Source of the DNA: Planctomycetota bacterium
GTDB taxonomy: Bacteria > Planctomycetota > Phycisphaerae > WQYP01
Reading direction: 5' to 3'
DNA: 60,427 nt
NCBI GenBank assembly: GCA_021800165.1
Contig: JAJYZF010000019.1
Coordinates: 1 to 60,427 of the forward strand
Shown here: positions 16,325-26,152 of the stretch, one piece after another
How positions within the stretch are numbered: position 1 is the stretch's first letter
Layout of the letters: the number at the start of each line of letters is the position of its first letter
Made by a program: the position numbers and the translations under genes
The notes under the pieces: model-generated
What the model saw: only the letters and a program-made list of their open reading frames with translations
Databases searched by the model: none
What the model was told of the DNA's origin: nothing

Positions 16325-17635
16325 TTAACGCCCGCAGTCCGTGGCCGCAGGCATTTCCTGCCCGGGCTGCGGCAGTTCCAGCTCCGGCGCGTTTGCGGTG
16401 GGTGCGGCTGCGGCAGCGCGATATCCCATGCGGGCAAGGACGGCTCCACCGAGCAGTAAAATTGCGCCAAGGGCGATACCCTTGGGCAGCATATCTTGCG
16501 GGCCACCGGCCAGAGCCGCTACCGCGGGGCCGACTACGGTGCCCACGCCAATCAGAGCTTCATGCAGACCCGCATGTTCGCCGGCTCCATGGCTTAAGTG
16601 CATGGAATAATAGAGCGATCCGGCGTAGACCAAGGCCGCCGCCAAGCCCAGAATTATTTGTCCGCCGATGAGAACCCCAATGGAAGGTACGGCAATAAGC
16701 ATCACTGTGGCGACGACCAGAGAGAAAAACCCGCCCAGCATCCAACGGACGCGATAATGCCAGCCGGTCCAGAACCAGCAGCCGATAAATCCGGCAATGC
16801 GGGCCAGGCCCCAGATGGAGCCCACGGCGGTAGCCTCCGCATAAGAAAAGCCGGCGCGGTAGGTTAAGTACGCCATGATGGGCATGATGGAATTCAGCGA
16901 TACGTAGGCAAGAAGATTCGACAGGCGGGCCATATTCAGCAATGTCGTTCCACGGACGGAACCAATCAAAGCGGCATCCATCGGATCCACGTCATCGTGA
17001 TGCGGCGGTCGCGAACCGATAAGACTTTGAGGAATGGCCACAAATCGTACCATCATCACGGATGCTAAAGCCGCCAAACCGGCCCCGATGAAGACCGCCG
17101 ACCAGGTCAACCAGCGGGCCAGAACACCGGTTATCAGCAAGGCCACAAAATAGCTGTTGGACCATCCCAGGTTGTACAGGGTGATACGGGTGGAAAGTTT
17201 CATGCGGGCCGGACTTTGGGTAATGGCGGATTCCAGCGCCGGCCATCCCGGCGTGACCGAGAGATTCAGCAGGGCCACCAGCAGAAACAGCAGTGCCAGG
17301 CTGCGAAAAACAACCGCGGCTACACCGATCAGGCAGATCAGTGCGGTGCACACGCCGGTGGCGATCAGAACTTTTCGTTGACCGATACGGGAGAGAATCC
17401 TGCCGCCGGTAAGTGCGGCTGCGGTATATACAGCGCCGCCGCAGACCATAAACCATAGCAGCGTGGCGGGGGCACAATGCAATTCATACCGGGCAAAAAA
17501 AAACACGCCGTTAGTGGCCAGAACCGCGGCAAAGGAATTCAGACCTTCCGCCGCATACCACGGCCACAGAACTCGGCGATCGGTTAAGACCTCGGCTTGG
17601 GCGTTAAACCCACCACCGGCACGGAGAGATTTCAT
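16325..17635 (-). CDS. Major facilitator superfamily transporter
   Basis: 436 residues with about 11-12 hydrophobic segments and a basic loop GQRKVLIATG after segment two or three, as in MFS permeases. The start at ATG 17635 has GAGG nine bases upstream and overlaps the glutamate dehydrogenase stop by four bases (ATGA), so the two are translationally coupled. Substrate unknown; the coupling suggests a link to amino-acid or organic-acid use. The C-terminal tail after the last segment is Ala/Pro-rich and probably cytoplasmic. Confidence 0.85.
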   Translation of the reverse strand: MKSLRAGGGFNAQAEVLTDRRVLWPWYAAEGLNSFAAVLATNGVFFFARYELHCAPATLLWFMVCGGAVYTAAALTGGRILSRIGQRKVLIATGVCTALICLIGVAAVVFRSLALLFLLVALLNLSVTPGWPALESAITQSPARMKLSTRITLYNLGWSNSYFVALLITGVLARWLTWSAVFIGAGLAALASVMMVRFVAIPQSLIGSRPPHHDDVDPMDAALIGSVRGTTLLNMARLSNLLAYVSLNSIMPIMAYLTYRAGFSYAEATAVGSIWGLARIAGFIGCWFWTGWHYRVRWMLGGFFSLVVATVMLIAVPSIGVLIGGQIILGLAAALVYAGSLYYSMHLSHGAGEHAGLHEALIGVGTVVGPAVAALAGGPQDMLPKGIALGAILLLGGAVLARMGYRAAAAAPTANAPELELPQPGQEMPAATDCGR

Positions 17636-18951
17636 GGGAAAATTCCTCGCTGGGTGTAAGCCCGTGAGAGGTGTTCCACCGCTACGCAATAGGCCGCTCT
17701 GGAAATATCCACATCGTACTGGTGCGCTGCTAAACGCGTCCGCCGAGCCGCCAGAAGAATGGTTTTGCGTAATTCTCGTTCCACCTGGGCGCTACCCCAA
17801 TGAACTCCGGCCTTGTTTTGCACCCACTCCAAGTAACTGACAATAACCCCGCCAGCATTGCATAATATGGCCGGCAGTACAACAATCCCACGCTCTCGCA
17901 GCAGTTGCGCAGCTTCCGGCGTCACCGGGCCATTGCCGCCCTCGGCCACCACCTTGCAATTCAGCCAGCCGGCCACCTGCGAATTGACCATGCGTTCGAG
18001 TGCGGCGGGAATAAAAACGTCGGTGGGCAGTCGATAAAATTCCTCCCGGTCCACGGTGCGCACGCCCGATGCCTGATATTCGCGTATGTTGCCGCCGGCC
18101 TGCACATGGTCCATCAGGTGGGCGATGTTCAAACCATCGGGTTTGGTAATCGCCCGCGTATGATCCATCACCGCCACCACGGTGCTGCCGTGGGCGGCCA
18201 TGGCGGCGGCAGCGTGCCGGCCGACATTGCCAAAGCCCAGCAGGCTCACGCGGAGCTTTTCGAGCTTCAGGTTAAATTCCGGCAACAGTTCCTGCAATAC
18301 CATGCCCAATCCCTGTCCGGTGGCCTTTTCGCGGCCTTCACTTCCGCCGCAGGTGATGGATTTTCCCGTTACCACATGGACCAGATTTTGCCGCGCCGCC
18401 TGACTGTGGGTGTTGAGAAAGGTATCCATCATCCAGTCCATCACCTGGGCATTGGTGCCCACATCCGGGGCGGGAATGTCGAATTCAGGCCCGATATTGT
18501 CGCCCAAGGCGGAGGTAAATCGGCGTGTCAGACGCATCAGTTCCGCGGGGCTAAGCCGGGCGGGATCCACCATCACCCCACCCTTGGACCCCCCAAAAGG
18601 CAGGCGCATGAGGGCGCATTTCATGGTCATCCATACGGCCAAAGCCTTGACGTCGTCCAGACTGATTTCCGGATGGTAACGGATACCGCCTTTGTACGGA
18701 CCGAGCACATTGTTGTGCTGAATGCGGTAACCCTTGAAGAGTTTGTAGCGACCGTCATCCATACGTACGGGAAAATGGACCATGATTTCATTTTTCGGTT
18801 GTCCCAGCATTTCCTGTACGTAAGCGGGCGTGTCGGTGGTGGCACAGGCCTGATCCACAGCGGTACGGGCCATGGCAAAAAGCGAATGTGGATCCGCAGG
18901 CTCAATGCCTTCAGTGGCAGGCAAGCGGCCGGAAAGAGAATCTAAGGCCAT
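17632..18951 (-). CDS. gdhA: Glu/Leu/Phe/Val dehydrogenase family (glutamate dehydrogenase)
   Basis: 439 residues. It interconverts glutamate and 2-oxoglutarate plus ammonia using NAD(P). The N-terminal dimerisation/substrate domain contains YKGGIRYHPEIS and LPFGGSKGGV, with the substrate-binding lysines. The Rossmann domain shows LLGFGNVGRHAAAAM near residue 240, and FIPAALERMVN and EGGNGPVTPEA follow. A GGA lies about eight bases before the ATG at 18951. It is 78 bases downstream of fkp on the same strand and coupled to the MFS gene. Confidence 0.93.
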   Translation of the reverse strand: MALDSLSGRLPATEGIEPADPHSLFAMARTAVDQACATTDTPAYVQEMLGQPKNEIMVHFPVRMDDGRYKLFKGYRIQHNNVLGPYKGGIRYHPEISLDDVKALAVWMTMKCALMRLPFGGSKGGVMVDPARLSPAELMRLTRRFTSALGDNIGPEFDIPAPDVGTNAQVMDWMMDTFLNTHSQAARQNLVHVVTGKSITCGGSEGREKATGQGLGMVLQELLPEFNLKLEKLRVSLLGFGNVGRHAAAAMAAHGSTVVAVMDHTRAITKPDGLNIAHLMDHVQAGGNIREYQASGVRTVDREEFYRLPTDVFIPAALERMVNSQVAGWLNCKVVAEGGNGPVTPEAAQLLRERGIVVLPAILCNAGGVIVSYLEWVQNKAGVHWGSAQVERELRKTILLAARRTRLAAHQYDVDISRAAYCVAVEHLSRAYTQRGIFP

Positions 18952-19028
18952 GGTTCATTTCCATCTCGTTTATGCGGGGGCAAAACCGCTGCCTCAACCG
19001 CACACTCGTAGCGGCAGACGCACAATGG

Positions 19029-22000
19029 CTAAGATGATACCGCGCCGTGGACGCGCAACAACCCCGTGCCTTGGCGGCTTTTATCCGGCTGATTCGTGTG
19101 CACACGCAAGCCGCGGGTGTTGATGGTTGCGGCGAAGATCAACCCCATCGAACCAGGCCGGGCGGACATACGGGCCAGTTCGCTGCGCAGTCGATGCGCC
19201 TGATCCGCATCCGCACAAAGAAAATAGGCAAAGCCTCCACCCCCGGCTCCCGAAAGACCACCGGCCAGATAATACGGACGCAACGCCAGAAAAAGCTCGT
19301 CGACCGCCGGCGTGGTGGAACCGGCGTACAAGTCCTTTTTAATGCGCCAGTAGCGGTTAATTTCCGCAGCGCAGGCCAGCCAATCGCCTTCCTGCAGGGC
19401 GGCGGCGCACGCCCGACTGCACTGCATCAGTTCGCTAAACAGCACCATCGTGCCGGGTTCACGTGACAAATACCGGCCCATCACCTGACGCAGGATGTTG
19501 CGGGCCAGCCGCTGTTGACCGGTAAAATACACCACCAGGCGTTCCTGCAAGGCGTGGAGCTGCCGCGCCGACAAGGGTATCTTATTGACATGTATACTCT
19601 GGGTCAGGCCGGGCTTGGTTCGAGCGATTTTAACACCGCCGACGATTCCTCCAACCTGATCCTGCCAGCCGCCGCCGGTGCCCAGCAACTGTTCCAGGAG
19701 CAAGGTTTGTTCAAAAAGCGTGGCCTGGTCATAGGGCAGACCCATGGCCGCGCGCAGCACCGCCAATGTGGTGGCCCCTAGAATGGAACTGGTTCCCATG
19801 CCGGATCCTTTGGGCAGATTGCTGGCGGTGGTCAATTCAAACCCCTGACCATTGCTGCTGACGCGGGCGAGCCATTTTTTGAGGGAGTTTTCAGCCGGTC
19901 GTGGCGTCAGGCCGACGAGCCGGAGCGCGGCGATCTGCAAAGCCAATGGGTCGCGGGGGTCCAGGGGGCGGTGCAAAAGGGCCAGATCGGAAATTTCAAG
20001 CGTTTGGCCCAGATCTCGGGCCACCAGACGCACCCGGCAATCGGGCACCGGTCGGAAGCTCGACTCGATTGGTGCGGCATCATTTAAGTTCACGGCTACG
20101 TTCACCACCGATCCACCATGGTCCAGACAAAAGGGTGGTGTATCGGTCCAGCCGCCGGCCAAGTCGAGGCGAACCGGAGCCGTAGCGGCCAGCGGATGTT
20201 GGGAGCAGATTTGTGTACTCTGGGATGGCTGGGACCATGGCTTGCGGCTGGGCGCGGAACGGGCCAGCTCGAGAGCGTCGCGGATATTATTGAAGGCTTC
20301 CCGGCGCAGTGTGGTAGTGGTAGCTGGAATTTTGACCAACCGCCGCGGGAACACAGGCCGGTCGATTATTTCCGCCAGCGACCAGTGCAGGCGGGCTCGT
20401 TGAAGCAGGGGAATGGCCTTATTGTCGGCCGCCGCATACACCAGATTCAGTAACTGCTCATAGCCCGCAGGTCCAAAATGATGAATACCGTTTTGAACGG
20501 ATGCGGCTGTTCGCGTGCCAACCGCATCCACCCATTGCAGGCCTTGCAGGATTCCGGATATCTTGTCGCGGTGTTCCGCCAGGGCCGCGGGATCGGCCAG
20601 TTCTAAAATATCAGCCATGGAGTAGCGTCGCGCTTTTCGCCAGGCCTTGCGCTGGCTTTGTTTCAGGGCGTGCGGCCGGATGCACCAAAGAATGTGATCA
20701 ATATCGCCAAGCCGGCTGGAACCGGTAAAAAGTTTGGCGTTCCACAGGATAGATTCGGTATGGGGATTGGGCCAGATATCGTTGGGCAAGAGCTTGGCCT
20801 GCCGCAGCCATTCCGGCAGGTTGATGTTGCAAAAGCGGTCGCTGGTTTTCGGATCATCATGAATTCCGCAAATCACCGAAACGGTGAAGCGGCGGCCAGC
20901 GTCAATAACCGGAACGCTGAAGATCACCGTGTCCGAGGGTATCCGCAGCGGTGCAGCCGCAGTTGCTATGTTTACGTTGGAAAGCACACACCCGGATGCG
21001 ATGCGCAGGGGCGCGGCCAAGAGCGAGTTTTCAATAAGCACGTGTGAGCCTATGCGCACGGCCGGCGTGGTGATAACGCTCTGATAGACTCTGGCCGATG
21101 GCGGAATCGAACTTTGCGAGGCGACGCGGACATTGTGCGCGAAGAGCCCGCACGCCGGAGCTTGGTCCAATCCGGTCATGGCGTTGCGAAACTGGAGGGT
21201 GGTGCCAAGGTGTTGGAAATGGGCGTGAGGTAATTCGTGGCAGCGCAATGGCGACTCCGTCAGGGCCTCCTGTAAATCGATGGCCAGTTGGCGCAGAGGC
21301 CCGCCGGAGGCGGATCGCGCAGGTTTGCCGGCCAGCGCAGCGGGTACAATATCGGCATACAGGTCGATGCGATGGCGGGTTTTCAAATGCCAAGCCGGAG
21401 TGTATCGCCAAGATAATTTTTGCAGCGACAGCGTGGCCTTGGCATCAAAAAAAAGCAGGCCCGAATCAATGAGGACTCTATCGTTTTCATCGGTCGCACC
21501 TGCCCGGCGCATCTGGCCCAGCGTGGCCTTCTGAAGCGTAGCGGCCACCAGAGGGAAGACCTCGCGCCGGCCGCTATCGGCTTGAGGCGGCGTGTTCGAT
21601 GCGGCCACAAAAACCCCATGCTGTCGCCCCAGTTCTGCCGGCGCGCGCATCGAAAGCGCCGTGATTCCCGCAGGCGGCTGCGGCATGCTGCCGGCATCAA
21701 ATAAGAGGAACACATCGCCCGCAGCCACGAGCAGGCCCGGTCCAAGACGCCGGGGCAATGCCGCCACCATCAAATACAAATGATCAAAAATAGTCATCAA
21801 CTGGCCGTCCGGCCGGATCATCGGAAGAGGAGCAAAGATTTTGCCCAACGGCGAAAATTGCGGTAGTCGCTGTGACGCACCGCCGGAGTGTATCAGCAGA
21901 ATACGTAAGGAATCGAGGCCTCGCGTGTCGCCGATAGTTTTTTGATGTCTGGCAATGGCGGCAATGGCTCCGAATGTGGCTCCGCCGGAGCCGGCGCGAA

Positions 22001-22259
22001 AACCGGGCGGGTCCGGGACGACCAGCGTTTTCTGGCTGGCTGGAAAAAAGGATCCCATTGGACCAACGCCGGAAGCACGCAGGTCAAACTCGTGCTGATA
22101 CCCCGCGGCCTGGTGCCGATTGGCCGCGGTAAGTACCAGATAATCCCAACTTAGACCGGACTGATAGCCGATGAGCGCCCGCTTATAGGCTTCAGAGGCA
22201 CGGGCAACAAGGCCTTGAATTTCGGCAATTGCGCGGGTGCGATGTTGACGATCGGCCAT
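19029..22259 (-). CDS. fkp: Bifunctional fucokinase/L-fucose-1-P guanylyltransferase
   Basis: 1076 residues, start at ATG 22259 with GGAG six bases upstream. Fkp proteins phosphorylate L-fucose and then make GDP-fucose for glycan decoration. The N-terminal half (about residues 50-480) is the GDP-fucose pyrophosphorylase-like part with a left-handed-helix-like C-terminal stretch. The GHMP kinase starts near residue 690 with APVRLDLAGGWTDTPP, contains the ATP-binding motif LPKGSGMGTSSILG and ends with LSGAGGGGFAYFLC. The length is slightly above that of the Bacteroides enzyme. It heads a probable fkp-gdhA-MFS transcription unit. Confidence 0.92.
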   Translation of the reverse strand: MADRQHRTRAIAEIQGLVARASEAYKRALIGYQSGLSWDYLVLTAANRHQAAGYQHEFDLRASGVGPMGSFFPASQKTLVVPDPPGFRAGSGGATFGAIAAIARHQKTIGDTRGLDSLRILLIHSGGASQRLPQFSPLGKIFAPLPMIRPDGQLMTIFDHLYLMVAALPRRLGPGLLVAAGDVFLLFDAGSMPQPPAGITALSMRAPAELGRQHGVFVAASNTPPQADSGRREVFPLVAATLQKATLGQMRRAGATDENDRVLIDSGLLFFDAKATLSLQKLSWRYTPAWHLKTRHRIDLYADIVPAALAGKPARSASGGPLRQLAIDLQEALTESPLRCHELPHAHFQHLGTTLQFRNAMTGLDQAPACGLFAHNVRVASQSSIPPSARVYQSVITTPAVRIGSHVLIENSLLAAPLRIASGCVLSNVNIATAAAPLRIPSDTVIFSVPVIDAGRRFTVSVICGIHDDPKTSDRFCNINLPEWLRQAKLLPNDIWPNPHTESILWNAKLFTGSSRLGDIDHILWCIRPHALKQSQRKAWRKARRYSMADILELADPAALAEHRDKISGILQGLQWVDAVGTRTAASVQNGIHHFGPAGYEQLLNLVYAAADNKAIPLLQRARLHWSLAEIIDRPVFPRRLVKIPATTTTLRREAFNNIRDALELARSAPSRKPWSQPSQSTQICSQHPLAATAPVRLDLAGGWTDTPPFCLDHGGSVVNVAVNLNDAAPIESSFRPVPDCRVRLVARDLGQTLEISDLALLHRPLDPRDPLALQIAALRLVGLTPRPAENSLKKWLARVSSNGQGFELTTASNLPKGSGMGTSSILGATTLAVLRAAMGLPYDQATLFEQTLLLEQLLGTGGGWQDQVGGIVGGVKIARTKPGLTQSIHVNKIPLSARQLHALQERLVVYFTGQQRLARNILRQVMGRYLSREPGTMVLFSELMQCSRACAAALQEGDWLACAAEINRYWRIKKDLYAGSTTPAVDELFLALRPYYLAGGLSGAGGGGFAYFLCADADQAHRLRSELARMSARPGSMGLIFAATINTRGLRVHTNQPDKSRQGTGLLRVHGAVSS

Positions 22260-22563
22260 TGATTTCTCCGGCAAGATCATAACCGGCTCGTTAAATGTTT
22301 ACAAAAATTGGCGGCACCAATGGCTCTGGCGCAGGGTCGTAGCCTTGTGCCATTTTGTATGAAACGCGTCTTGCCCGCGGCCTGGTTGGCGGTGGCCTAT
22401 CGGGTTTTCCAGACATCGGGCGACCGTGACGTGACTGCAGTGAGGGGGATGAAGGGCAGATTGGTCTGGTGGTGTGCCCGGCAGGCGGCTAACCCAGGAC
22501 GAAGGTTTGGCCCTGCCAGCGCAGCGGCGTAACCACGGCAGCGCAGGCACTTGTGGCTGACGG
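22260..22563. other. Intergenic stretch, nothing recognised
   Basis: About 300 bases between mqnD and fkp (both on the minus strand). The only notable translation, on the minus strand, has a few cysteines (HKCLRCRGYAA) but no start context or conserved pattern. It presumably holds the fkp promoter region; no clear promoter, terminator or RNA was found. Confidence 0.4.
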
Positions 22564-23406
22564 CTAGCCGATAAATTCCACCGGCGTACATGCTGGAATC
22601 AGTCCGGCTTGGGCTCCCTGGTCGAGCAGGGCATTAACGGCGGCCCGACCGCGTGGGCCATAATCCAGAGTCCAATGATTGACGTACATACCCACAAATT
22701 CGTCGGCCAATTTTTCGTTCATATCGCGGGCGTATTGCAAGGCATGACGCACGGCCTGGTCGCGATGATCCAGCGAAAACTGAATGCTCTTTTTCAGGAT
22801 GGCCGTTACCTCGGCCATGGTTTTCGCGCCCAGATCCCGCCGGATCACATTGCCGCCCAGCGGCATGGGCAAACCGGTTTTTTGGGTCCACCACCGGCCC
22901 AAGTCCACGCAGCAGACCAACCCATTGTTCTGATACGTCAACTGCCCTTCGTGAATAATAAGTCCGGCATCGGCGTACCCCGCCTGCACGTACGATAAAA
23001 TTTCATCAAATGGTTTAACCACGGTATGCACACCTTTGCCCAACAGCAACTGCATCCCCAAAAACGCCGTGGTCAGCGTGCCGGGGATCGCAATGCGTTT
23101 GGTTTTGAGCTGGTCCACGGTAAAGGGATGCTTGGCCACAATCATCGGGCCGTAATTGTCACCCATGGAACAGCCGCAGGCGGTGAGTGCGTATTTGCTG
23201 CGCACATAAGGATACGCATGAAGGCTGATGGCGGTAATCTCCAGTTCACCTTTCATGGCCCGCACGTTCAGGGACTGAATATCCTCCAAAATGTGTTCAA
23301 ATTGATACCTGCCTGCGTCCATTTGGCCCGTCGCCAGACCATAAAACATGAAGGCATCATCCGGATCGGGGGAATGTCCGAGCCGCAATTTGAGTTTTTC
23401 CGTCAT
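22564..23406 (-). CDS. mqnD: 1,4-dihydroxy-6-naphthoate synthase (futalosine pathway)
   Basis: 280 residues. MqnD converts cyclic de-hypoxanthine futalosine to 1,4-dihydroxy-6-naphthoate in menaquinone synthesis. Family motifs are visible: LGHSPDPDDAFMFYGLATG near residue 9, ALTACGCSMGDNYGP near 75 and the periplasmic-binding-protein-like two-domain pattern. The length is as usual. It lies 71 bases downstream of argG on the same strand, and no other mqn genes are in the window. This indicates menaquinone made by the futalosine rather than the classical route. Confidence 0.9.
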   Translation of the reverse strand: MTEKLKLRLGHSPDPDDAFMFYGLATGQMDAGRYQFEHILEDIQSLNVRAMKGELEITAISLHAYPYVRSKYALTACGCSMGDNYGPMIVAKHPFTVDQLKTKRIAIPGTLTTAFLGMQLLLGKGVHTVVKPFDEILSYVQAGYADAGLIIHEGQLTYQNNGLVCCVDLGRWWTQKTGLPMPLGGNVIRRDLGAKTMAEVTAILKKSIQFSLDHRDQAVRHALQYARDMNEKLADEFVGMYVNHWTLDYGPRGRAAVNALLDQGAQAGLIPACTPVEFIG

Positions 23407-23477
23407 GCCGCAGAGTCCTTAAAAACATTGCCACCGCACCATTTCGCCATTTCCAAAGATGGCAAGCGGCAAACTTT

Positions 23478-24695
23478 TCACTGTTTATTTACCAATGCGT
23501 GCACCTGCATCGGCAGGCCAAAGAGTTTGATGAACCCGATGGCATCTTTACCGTCATATTCCGCGCCCATGGTGAAGCTGGCCAGATCCTGGCGGAACAA
23601 ACTCTTGGGGGATTCCACGCCGGCCACGGTGGCTCGCCCCTTGAAGAGCCGCAGTTTCACCGTGCCGGTGACATTTTTTTCCACCGTGGTCACAAAGGCA
23701 TCCAGCGCTTCACGCAGCGGATGAAACCACTGCCCGTAATAAACCAGGTCCGCGTATTTCAAGGCCACCTGCTGTTTGAAATGCAGGGTATCACGTTCCA
23801 GGCATAGCGATTCAAGCCCGCGGATGGCGGTAAGCAGAATTGTTCCGCCCGGTGTTTCGTATGCCCCACGGCTCTTCATACCCACCAACCGGTTTTCCAC
23901 CAGGTCGGTCTGGCCCACCCCGTGGCGACCGCCAAGGTCATTGAGTTTTTCGATGATGGTATGGGCGGGCAGCCGCCGCCCATTGACGCTTACCGGCGTG
24001 CCGGATTCAAAACCAACCGTGACTATCTCAGCTTTGCCTGGTGCTTTGGCCACCGGTACGCTCATCACCCAGAGATTATCCAGCGGCTCGTTGGCGGGGT
24101 CTTCCAGATCCGCGCCTTCATGGGAAATATGCCACAGGTTGCGATCCCGCGAATAAATTTTCTTTTTGGTCTGGGCGATGGGCACGCCCTTGGCCATCGC
24201 ATATTCAACGGCCGCCTCGCGCGAACGCAACTGAAAGCGATCATCCTTCCACGGGGCAATAATTTTCAAATTCGGCCCCAGGGCCATGTAGGTCAACTCA
24301 AAGCGAACCTGGTCGTTGCCTTTACCGGTGGCACCGTGGGCCACGGCATCCGCCCCTTCCGCGCGGGCTACCGCCACCTGATATTTAGCGATCAAGGGGC
24401 GGGCGATGGAAGTGCCCAGCAGGTAGTTGTGTTCGTAGACGGCCCCGGCACGGAGCATCGGAAAACAGTAATCGCGGGCAAATTCCTCGCGTAAATCCTT
24501 CACAATGCACTTATCAGCACCGCTGGCCAGGGCTTTGGCCTTGATGCCCTCAAGTTCATCGCCCTGGCCGAGTTCCGCCGCAAACGCAATGACGCGGCAA
24601 CCCGGATAATTATCCTTGAGCCAGGGTAAGATCACGGACGTATCGAGTCCGCCGGAATATGCCAGAACGATTTTTTTCACATTTTGGGCGGGCAT
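23478..24695 (-). CDS. argG: Argininosuccinate synthase
   Basis: 405 residues, start at ATG 24695 with GGAG nine bases upstream. It joins citrulline and aspartate using ATP in arginine synthesis. The P-loop-like AYSGGLDTSVILPWL is at residue 11, followed by HGATGKGNDQVRFEL and SRDRNLWHISHEG, all characteristic of ArgG. The length matches the short bacterial class. Downstream, mqnD follows closely. Arginine synthesis here contrasts with the arginine-degrading ast genes at 52-57 kb. Confidence 0.96.
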   Translation of the reverse strand: MPAQNVKKIVLAYSGGLDTSVILPWLKDNYPGCRVIAFAAELGQGDELEGIKAKALASGADKCIVKDLREEFARDYCFPMLRAGAVYEHNYLLGTSIARPLIAKYQVAVARAEGADAVAHGATGKGNDQVRFELTYMALGPNLKIIAPWKDDRFQLRSREAAVEYAMAKGVPIAQTKKKIYSRDRNLWHISHEGADLEDPANEPLDNLWVMSVPVAKAPGKAEIVTVGFESGTPVSVNGRRLPAHTIIEKLNDLGGRHGVGQTDLVENRLVGMKSRGAYETPGGTILLTAIRGLESLCLERDTLHFKQQVALKYADLVYYGQWFHPLREALDAFVTTVEKNVTGTVKLRLFKGRATVAGVESPKSLFRQDLASFTMGAEYDGKDAIGFIKLFGLPMQVHALVNKQ

Positions 24696-24789
24696 TGGTT
24701 TAATCTCCTGAAGATCAGCCTTCGCAAGGTGAAACATCATCCACATTTTTGCGCCGCTTGGCAAACGACCGGGCCGGAACAACGCTCAA

Positions 24790-25670
24790 TTTGAGTCGGC
24801 CAAGTTGGGAAGAGTGAACCAGGGGCATTTGGTTGGGGTTTGACGGGTAAGATTGTCAAGATCGACAAGATCAACAAGTTTTTTTGGGCGAGGAGACAGG
24901 AGGAAGGAGACAGGGACGGGCGCGGGCTGCGGCCCGCGAGACGGGAGTTCCCGATACGTGGCTCCTGCCCCATCGGGATTTCGGCATCCATGCCTTAACG
25001 GGAGTCGGGGAGGGGCAAGATGGCCAAGGTATTTGTTGTTGGCCATGTTGGACAGGTTGAAAAATGGGCAGTTTTGTTGGGTTTTTGGGGTAAGATGGCC
25101 AAGATGGCCAACGTGGCCAAACATTTTTAATTTTCCGGGTTAAAGGTCGGTTTTGTGCTTGTTGCAGGCGCAGCATGGGCATGGGTCGAATTCCTTATTT
25201 TGGTGTGGCGCACGCCTGGGGCTTCGACGGGGCCACGCGGCCTGCAGGCCGCGAGAATCCCGATGGATCGTTCGTGTGGCATCGGGATTTCGGCATCCAT
25301 GCCTCAACGTGGGAGGGAGAACAGTAGAGCGCAAGGAATGCGGTGCTGTTTTCGCTGCGGGCGTTGCGGAGGGGTACGTATTTACTTGTCAGTGATCGCG
25401 GGCGGTTTGGGGGCCTGCGGTCAGGCGGAACGCGGCTCGGCTGCGCTGGGCAGTTTCGCCTTCCATCGGGAGTTCCGTTGATGGGTGATAGGCGGGGTAT
25501 GGGGGAGGGTAATGGCGCGGGCTGCGGCCTGCGAGACGGGAGACGGCGGCTGTGGCCGCAGGAGTTAGAATCTGGGAGCTAGGAGTTAAAGGCGGCTGCG
25601 GCCGCAGGGGGGGCTCACCGCAGGGGACGCAGAGGACCACAGAGGATGGGCGGGGGGATCCACAGATTAG
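24790..25670. repeat. Large composite repeat block, copy B (inverted relative to 8.05-8.86 kb)
   Basis: Reading from high to low coordinates it repeats the order of copy A: R2 (25600-25650), the shared module (25180-25550, nearly identical to 8265-8480 reversed), R4 (25016-25131), R1 (24950-25000), R3 words (24890-24920) and the 9-base-period CAAGATCGACAAGATCAAC stretch (24850-24885). One difference is an extra segment of about 127 bases at 25239-25365 carrying an R1 unit. The inverted pair brackets about 16 kb of normal genes. No gene is present. Confidence 0.9.
25239..25365. repeat. R1-containing insertion within composite block B (empty site in block A)
   Basis: Block A reads continuously across GACGGGGCC-GTTGCGG (reverse complement of about 8420-8436). 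In block B the two halves are separated by about 127 bases that start with ACGCGGCCTGCAGGCCGCG, a strong palindrome, and contain ATCGGGATTTCGGCATCC of R1. This is the best evidence in the window that R1-bearing segments insert as units. Confidence 0.65.
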
Positions 25671-25860
25671 CGGATTTTCACAGATTAAATGACGACGAGT
25701 TAAACATCCCGAGGCGTCGGGATAAACTCCGGACAGAAGGTACGCAGAGGATGGACAAGGGGATCCATCCCGGTGGACTTCGGGATAAACGCCTTACGCA
25801 GATTTCACAGATTAAATGACGGGGGGGGATGCTGGGAAGCGATTGGCGGTCGGGGTTGGC
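25671..25860. repeat. Repeat R11/R1/R6 fragments
   Basis: TTTCACAGATTAAATGACG occurs at about 25677-25695 and 25802-25820, and again at 34557-34580. Between the first two are short pieces with CGTCGGGATAAAC and GGATCCATCCCGG. A fragment of R6 (GCTGGGAAGCGAT) follows at 25826-25845. No gene is present. Confidence 0.65.
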
Positions 25861-25913
25861 GGCAGGGGCCGCCGCACGATAAAATACCTCCGGAAACTAA
25901 GGAAGCGGGTGTC

Positions 25914-26002
25914 ATGGTTGCAGTGAGCGAAATAACCCAAGGCCACCCAGCAACAGGCAGCTTGGCTGCCCATCGTGGTAGTTGTGATCCTCGTGTTGGA
26001 AC
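25914..26002. repeat. Direct repeat R8, copy 1
   Basis: About 89 bases starting ATGGTTGCAGTGAGCGAAAT, matched at 27830-27917 in the same orientation with roughly one difference in seven. Both copies are open in the same frame (translation ...EITQGH..TG.LAA.RG.CD.RVG). The two copies bracket the genes at 26153-27417. A possible third, very partial copy starts at 403. Confidence 0.75.
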
Positions 26003-26152
26003 GGGGGCGACCGTTGGCTTAACGGGCAATATTCCCGACGCCACAGCGCTTTTCCACCACATCATGCCACTCGGCCAACTGTTAGATTGCTTGGAAGGCT
26101 GCGGCGGGTAAACGCAGCCCATCGTTGTCGTTTAACCGTGAGCGGGCTTAAA

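Noticed and set aside
17905..18945. 346-codon plus-strand open frame opposite gdhA
   Set aside because: Histidine- and glycine-rich shadow of gdhA; the minus-strand product has all glutamate dehydrogenase motifs.
25773..26111. Open frames across R8 copy 1
   Set aside because: They consist of repeat sequence and stop before any recognisable domain; treated as repeat, not gene.
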